A DNA stretch of 10,699 bases from JBFLYE01 sp040756715 [NCBI: bacterium] (GTDB taxonomy: Bacteria > UBA9089 > UBA9088). Location: positions 1-10,699 of the forward strand of contig JBFLYE010000195.1 of assembly GCA_040756715.1 (NCBI GenBank), in the 5' to 3' direction. Shown one piece after another: positions 6,855-10,699 of the stretch. The notes beneath the pieces are model-generated. The model was not told the DNA's origin, ran no database searches, and saw only the letters and a program-made list of their open reading frames with translations. Position 1 is the first letter of the stretch, and each line of letters opens with the position of its first letter. A program made the translations under genes and the position numbers.

Positions 6855-7829
6855 ATGAAGGTATTGGTTACCGGTGGGGCAGGATATATTGGCTCAAACC
6901 TTACAGACAGGCTTCTTGATAAAGGCTATGAGGTATTTGTAATTGATGATCTCTCCACAGGAAAGATTGATAATATCAGACATAATTTAGCTAATCCAAA
7001 ATTCCATTTTACAAATGACACAATCCTGAATGAAAAAATAATAGATTCCCTTATAGAAAATTGTGATTCTATCTATCACCTTGCCGCCGTGGTTGGGGTT
7101 AAGCACATTGTGGATGATCCCTTAAAGGCTATCTTTTCCAATGTTACAGGAACAGAAATTATCCTTAAATCTGCATATAAATATTGGAAAAAGACCCTAA
7201 TTGCCTCAACCTCAGAGATTTATGGAAAATTAACAGAAATTCCATTTGATGAGGATAAATCCCTTAGGGTATTAGGCTCAACCAAGATAGATAGATGGGC
7301 ATATTCTACCTCAAAGGCAATTGATGAACACCTTGCATTTGCCCATTCAAAAAAGGGGCTTCCTATTGTGATTGTTAGATATTTTAATTCATACGGACCC
7401 CGTATAGATGAAAAAGGGTATGGAAGTGTAATAGCAAGGTTTATCACCCAAGCCTTAAAAAACGAACCTATTACCGTTCACGGTGATGGAAAACAAACAA
7501 GATGCTTTACATACATTGATGATACAGTAAGGGGAACGATATTAGCCCTTGAAACAAAGTCTGCAGAGGGTGATGTCTATAACATTGGCTCAAATTTTGA
7601 AACATCAATTTATGACCTAGCAAAGCTTATAAAGGAATTAACCAATTCAAACTCAGAGATTGTTTTAACAAGCTATGAAAGCTATTATGGAACTGGATTT
7701 GAGGATACAAGGAGGAGGGTTCCCTCAATAGAAAAGGCAAAGGAGAAATTGGGGGTTGTAGCAGAGGTTAACCTTAGAGAAGGGCTTTTAAAAACCATTG
7801 ATTGGTGCAAGAGGAATTATAGGTTATGA
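6855..7829 (+). CDS. NAD-dependent sugar-nucleotide epimerase/dehydratase
   Basis: A 324-residue extended short-chain dehydrogenase/reductase, normal length for the family. The NAD-binding motif TGGAGYIGSN (residues 6-15) is followed by acidic IDDLS (30-34), which favours NAD over NADP. The catalytic set is Ser118-Thr119-Ser120 (ASTSEIYG) with Tyr150-x3-Lys154 (YSTSK). Substrate-side motifs RYFNSYGPR (175-183) and HGDGKQTRCFTYIDD (209-223) are typical of nucleotide-sugar 4,6-dehydratases, UDP-glucuronate decarboxylases and 4-epimerases. The exact substrate cannot be fixed from sequence; GalE itself is less likely, since the STSEIYG and GYGSVIARF segments match the decarboxylase/dehydratase side better. 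It should supply an activated sugar for surface glycan, but no glycosyltransferases are nearby. The ATG has no ribosome binding site. Confidence 0.9.
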   Translation: MKVLVTGGAGYIGSNLTDRLLDKGYEVFVIDDLSTGKIDNIRHNLANPKFHFTNDTILNEKIIDSLIENCDSIYHLAAVVGVKHIVDDPLKAIFSNVTGTEIILKSAYKYWKKTLIASTSEIYGKLTEIPFDEDKSLRVLGSTKIDRWAYSTSKAIDEHLAFAHSKKGLPIVIVRYFNSYGPRIDEKGYGSVIARFITQALKNEPITVHGDGKQTRCFTYIDDTVRGTILALETKSAEGDVYNIGSNFETSIYDLAKLIKELTNSNSEIVLTSYESYYGTGFEDTRRRVPSIEKAKEKLGVVAEVNLREGLLKTIDWCKRNYRL

Positions 7830-7889
7830 TTTTTTCTCTTTAAATGTCCAATTTCCAAATACGAGATTTGTTTAGGATTTTGAATTTAA
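7830..7889. other. Short gap before ftsK
   Basis: AT-rich and loosely repetitive, with a short piece (GATTTTGAATTT at 7876-7887) resembling the left arm of repeats A and B. AGGA (7874-7877) lies 12 bases before the ftsK ATG, a weak ribosome binding site. No clear promoter or terminator is seen. Confidence 0.3.
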
Positions 7890-9881
7890 ATGAAGAACAT
7901 TAAAGGGATAATTATAGGAATAGCCCTTATTTCTCTCTCACTTTTGGTAGCAATTGCAATTCTTGGGTTTTGGAATGTCCGTCCAGCTGATTGGAGAATA
8001 GCTTTATCTTCCAATAATCCAATAGGACCTGTGGGTTCCTATTTTGCTACATTTCTTATCCTTATATTTGGAATAGGCTCTATATTTATTCCCATTGGAC
8101 TTTTTATTTTTGGAATAGCCCTAATAAAAGGAGGCATCTTTTCATATATCAAAATTATCTCCTTTATCTTGCTTGTTATTACAATATCCATCCTATTCTC
8201 TCCCCTTTCTAATCCAAGCAGAGAATTTTCTTTATTTAATGGCGGATTACTTGGATTTAAAAGCTCTATCTTCCTGCTTAGCTGGCTTCATCTAACCGGC
8301 TCTTACATCGTCCTAATAAGTCTCATCATCATCCTTTCCCTTTATCTTTCAAGTGGAGCTATTCTATCTCCCTTTAAACCCATTCCCATCCATCATAGGG
8401 CTAAAAAGGAAGCATCTCATCATGAAAAGAAAAAAGAAAGGCCTAGAATAGTTTTATCAAGCGAAAGGAAAGAAATAGGAGAAGAAAAGAGAAAAGAAAC
8501 TTCTACCTCATTTCAGCTTCCCCCCCTATCTTTACTTGCTGAGCCAGTAATCATTCCAGAAAAGGAGATAAAGGAAGACTTACTTACCTTATCAAAACAG
8601 CTTGAGGATACCCTCTCACAATTTAAGATAGAGGCAAAGGTTGTTTGTATAAATAGAGGACCAACTGTAACATCCTTCGAGGTTCAACCTGCCGCTGGTG
8701 TTCGGGTAAGCTTAATCTCAGGGCTTTCCAATGATATTGCCCTGGCATTAGCTGCCCAGGCGGTTAGGATTGAAGCACCCATACCGGGAAAACAAGCAAT
8801 TGGGATTGAGATTCCCAATCACAAGAGGCAAACCGTATTCCTTAAAGAGGGGCTTTCTAGTCAGGAGTTTAAAAAGAAGGAAAGCCTTTTATCATTCTTT
8901 CTTGGAAAGGATATAACAGGCGAACCAATTATTGTGAACCTTGCAGATATGCCACACCTCCTTGTGGCAGGTGTAACAGGCTCTGGAAAGAGCGTATGTT
9001 TAGCCTCAATTATTACAAGCTTCCTCTATAAAGCATCTCCCCAACAATTGCGTCTTGTCCTCATTGACCCAAAGAGGGTTGAGATGACAATATTTTCAGA
9101 GCTTCCCCATCTCCTTACTGATGTTATCTGCGATTCAAAAAAGGCTATTATTACATTGCATTGGCTCCTCAAGGAGATGGATGAGAGGTATAAAACATTT
9201 GCATATGAGGGTGTCAGAGACATAGATGGATACCATAAGAAAGGAAAAGAACTTCCATACATTGTTGTGGTTATAGATGAGCTGGCAGACCTTATGGCTG
9301 TATCATTGCGCTCCTGTGAGGAGGCTTTAACCCGGCTATCTCAGATGGCAAGGGCGGTGGGGATCCATCTTATTGTGGCAACACAAAGGCCATCCGTTGA
9401 TATTATAACAGGCCTTATTAAGGCAAATTTTCCCTCCAGAATTGCATTTCAGGTATTCTCCCGAGTTGATTCAAGAACAATCCTTGATATGATGGGAGCT
9501 GAGAAGCTTTTAGGCAGAGGTGATATGCTATTTTTTCCCGCCGGTTCCCCAAAGCCTATGAGGCTACAGGGTGCTTATATCTCCCTTTCTGAGATAGAAA
9601 ACATTGTTGATTTTATTAAGAGCCAAGGCATTTCCCTTGAGAAGAAAGAGATAAGGGAGGAAGAAATAAAAGAAGGGCTTGAGGAAGATGAGGAAATAGA
9701 CGATTCTCTTTATAAACAAGCCATTTCTATAGTAGAAGATGCAGGATATGGCTCAACCTCAATGATTCAGAGGAAATTAAAAATAGGATACAACAGGGCA
9801 GCAAGGCTTATTGAAAGGATGGAAGAAGAAGGCATTGTTAGCCCTCCCGATGGAAGTAAGCCAAGGAAGGTTTTAAGATAG
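7890..9881 (+). CDS. ftsK: FtsK/SpoIIIE-family DNA translocase
   Basis: A 663-residue septal DNA pump that moves chromosome ends out of the closing division septum and activates dimer resolution. The N-terminal 160 residues hold four hydrophobic membrane segments (about 5-27, 52-79, 86-106, 124-153). A short charged linker (about 165-215) follows, much shorter than in E. coli and more like SpoIIIE. The motor domain has Walker A GVTGSGKSV (361-369, Lys367), Walker B VVVIDELADLM (459-469, Asp463-Glu464), ATQRPSVDIITG (497-508) and FSRVDSRTILD (523-533). The C-terminal gamma winged helix (about 605-663, GYGSTSMIQRKLKIGYNRAARLIE) for reading orienting DNA sequences is complete. No frameshift or truncation is apparent. 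It is the last gene on this strand, and the repeat starts 6 bases after its stop. Confidence 0.96.
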   Translation: MKNIKGIIIGIALISLSLLVAIAILGFWNVRPADWRIALSSNNPIGPVGSYFATFLILIFGIGSIFIPIGLFIFGIALIKGGIFSYIKIISFILLVITISILFSPLSNPSREFSLFNGGLLGFKSSIFLLSWLHLTGSYIVLISLIIILSLYLSSGAILSPFKPIPIHHRAKKEASHHEKKKERPRIVLSSERKEIGEEKRKETSTSFQLPPLSLLAEPVIIPEKEIKEDLLTLSKQLEDTLSQFKIEAKVVCINRGPTVTSFEVQPAAGVRVSLISGLSNDIALALAAQAVRIEAPIPGKQAIGIEIPNHKRQTVFLKEGLSSQEFKKKESLLSFFLGKDITGEPIIVNLADMPHLLVAGVTGSGKSVCLASIITSFLYKASPQQLRLVLIDPKRVEMTIFSELPHLLTDVICDSKKAIITLHWLLKEMDERYKTFAYEGVRDIDGYHKKGKELPYIVVVIDELADLMAVSLRSCEEALTRLSQMARAVGIHLIVATQRPSVDIITGLIKANFPSRIAFQVFSRVDSRTILDMMGAEKLLGRGDMLFFPAGSPKPMRLQGAYISLSEIENIVDFIKSQGISLEKKEIREEEIKEGLEEDEEIDDSLYKQAISIVEDAGYGSTSMIQRKLKIGYNRAARLIERMEEEGIVSPPDGSKPRKVLR

Positions 9882-9886
9882 CTAAC

Positions 9887-10127
9887 TATAGTATCTTCCA
9901 TTACTTAGTGCAAAAATAGATAGGGTTGTGTTTATCTGTTTAAAAATTCATCCACCTTTTAAGAAATTTTGAATTCTAAATTTTGAATTTTGAATTGAAG
10001 GTTTAAGTTTATAAAATTTTTTCCCTTTTAATTCAAAATTCAACATTCAAAATTCATAATTTTATAAAGTTTTCCTTAAGATTATCTAAACACATACATT
10101 TTGTAAAGTGTTATGGAATTAACTATA
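9887..10127. mobile_element. MITE-like repeat, copy B, with imperfect terminal inverted repeats
   Basis: The ends 9887-9904 (TATAGTATCTTCCATTAC) and 10110-10127 (GTTATGGAATTAACTATA) are inverted repeats matching at 14 of 18 bases without gaps. The 8-mer TAACTATA occurs at 9883-9890 and 10120-10127 and could reflect a target duplication. A nested inverted pair TGTGTTTA (9927-9934) and TAAACACA (10087-10094) encloses an AT-rich hairpin with heptad units at 10031-10058. The core (9960-10127) matches copy A at 2029-2153. No transposase is encoded. The element lies between the convergent ends of ftsK and the nuclease remnant, where its hairpin could also stop transcription; neither arm is followed by a clean U-run. 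Confidence 0.6.
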
Positions 10128-10132
10128 TATTT

Positions 10133-10414
10133 TTATCCAAGCTCAGAGGATGAGCAAATCCTCTGGTATGCACAATAGAGGCAATTGTTATAAGCTGGAG
10201 TGGGATTAAAGATTTTTCTTCTTATGCCATCTGCGGTAAATCTTATCTTTTCCTCTGTCTTTTCAAGGTCTTTTGGGGATAGTTCATATTCGCCGGCTAC
10301 TCCAGATTCAAGAAAGATAAGGGAGACCTTGGGAATCTTGCCATGGAGTTTATACCAGGAAAGCCCATAAATGGCAAGTTGGAGGTTCTCCTTTGTCCTC
10401 TTATCTGCCCTTTT
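10133..10414 (-). pseudogene. C-terminal remnant of a PD-(D/E)XK (Cas4/RecB-like) nuclease
   Basis: A 93-residue open stretch bounded upstream by TAA (10417-10415) and containing no Met. It has the family's C-terminal features: ADKRTKENLQLAIYGLSWY (the motif-IV helix with QL..Y), then LIFLESG, and a final Cys78-x2-Cys81-x5-Cys87 cluster (NNCLYCAYQRIC) expected to bind an iron-sulfur cluster with a missing upstream Cys. Such domains occur in Cas4, AddB and at the ends of UvrD-like helicases; the sequence best recalls the last type. The catalytic GxxD/DxK region is missing: the reading frame upstream belongs to the small antitoxin-like gene. It is therefore a 5'-deleted pseudogene unless it is expressed by an unseen mechanism. 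The stop is 6 bases from repeat B. Confidence 0.75.
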
Positions 10415-10577
10415 TTATCTGAAAGTGTGGCTTTTTCTTCTTCTTTTTCTTAATATTATATTTTTCTCTAATCTCATAGAGATCTTTAGCTTCTAATTCT
10501 GGGTTTTTTAAATATCCATCAACTAACTCATTCCTTATATCCCGCATCATCTTTACCGCATCAAATTTCTTTTTCAT
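10401..10577 (-). CDS. Small protein, probable antitoxin partner of the PIN toxin
   Basis: A 58-residue charged, mostly helical protein starting MKKKFDAVKMMRDIRNEL, a pattern I associate with small genes found next to PIN-domain toxins in many bacteria. A strong ribosome binding site (AGGGAGG) lies 6 bases before the ATG, and the start overlaps the end of the PIN gene by 17 bases, indicating coupled translation. The gene order is toxin first, the reverse of usual vapBC. The tail after about residue 42 (seven Lys, then PHFQIKKGR) looks like read-through into foreign sequence, because the nuclease remnant begins in another frame at the same place. The natural C-terminus may be altered. The functional call is inference. 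Confidence 0.6.
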   Translation of the reverse strand: MKKKFDAVKMMRDIRNELVDGYLKNPELEAKDLYEIREKYNIKKKKKKKPHFQIKKGR

Positions 10578-10698
10578 AGACTACCTCCCTGGGACTTCTT
10601 ATCTCTAATAACGGATAGCCCTTTTTAAGATTTACCCCATTATAGAGATGAATTTTATTTAAATTCACAATATGCCTAAAATTCCAACTTACCAGAAC
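10561..10698 (-). CDS. PIN-domain toxin (VapC-like), C-terminal end only
   Basis: The last 45 codons of a gene that enters from beyond the right edge. The residues VLVSWNFRHIVNLNKI followed by YNGVNLKKGYPLLEIRSP match the C-terminal end of a common PIN-domain family of toxin RNases (LVSWNFKHIVN...IRSPREV). The catalytic acidic residues lie outside the window except perhaps one just upstream of the first visible residue. It overlaps the small downstream gene by 17 bases. Integrity of the full gene cannot be judged here. Confidence 0.7.
   Translation of the reverse strand, partial: VLVSWNFRHIVNLNKIHLYNGVNLKKGYPLLEIRSPREVVYEKEI
10584..10590 (-). promoter_or_regulatory. Ribosome binding site of the small antitoxin-like gene
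   Basis: AGGGAGG on the minus strand, 6 bases before the ATG at 10577, lies within the coding end of the PIN gene. It is one of the two strongest such sites in the window and the main argument that this short gene is real. Confidence 0.75.
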
Positions 10699-10699
10699 A

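Noticed and set aside
6855-7829. Firm assignment as UDP-glucose 4-epimerase (galE)
   Set aside because: The motifs fit several extended SDR enzymes; no neighbouring pathway gene settles the substrate.
10133-10414. A live cas4 gene, hinting at a CRISPR locus
   Set aside because: There is no start codon, no catalytic core, no neighbouring cas genes and no repeats of CRISPR type; the C-terminal pattern also fits UvrD- or AddB-associated nucleases.

Overview
The window looks like part of the chromosome of an AT-rich diderm bacterium, probably from an uncultivated lineage. Evidence for an outer membrane is a secreted protein that ends in an Omp85-type beta-barrel with a terminal Phe. Genes are tightly packed, several with zero or negative spacing, and gaps hold AT-rich repeats. 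I cannot name the phylum from sequence alone.

Layout. Positions 12-1931 (minus strand) hold a two-gene unit: hslV (ATP-dependent protease peptidase subunit) followed with no gap by a secreted TPR protein. A 304-base divergent gap carries a dispersed repeat (copy A) and two promoters, one for each direction. Both appear to place the transcription start on the start codon, so both first genes may be leaderless. From 2236 on the plus strand come a receiver/histidine-kinase-like protein whose kinase half is degenerate, a MNT-HEPN pair (nucleotidyltransferase plus HEPN, a toxin-antitoxin type), and an 896-residue outer-membrane protein that joins a gluzincin protease domain, a TolB-like beta-propeller and an Omp85-like barrel. 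A sugar-nucleotide epimerase/dehydratase and a complete FtsK/SpoIIIE DNA translocase follow.

The right end (9882-10699) has no long reading frame but is not empty. It holds repeat copy B, which is bounded by imperfect terminal inverted repeats and looks MITE-like. On the minus strand it also holds the 3' end of a PIN-domain toxin gene, a small overlapping gene that is probably its antitoxin, and a headless C-terminal remnant of a PD-(D/E)XK (Cas4/RecB/UvrD-associated type) nuclease with a CxxC...C cysteine cluster. The remnant begins exactly where the antitoxin ends. This short region looks like a small scar of gene loss, toxin-antitoxin presence and repeat insertion.

How the parts may work together: HslV (protein turnover), FtsK (chromosome segregation), the epimerase (surface glycan) and the barrel protein (envelope) are housekeeping or envelope functions. 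The two toxin-antitoxin-type modules, the repeats and the nuclease remnant are the accessory layer. No single new defence system is evident. The most unusual items are the protease-propeller-barrel fusion, the receiver-pseudokinase, the paired leaderless promoters and the right-end remnant cluster.
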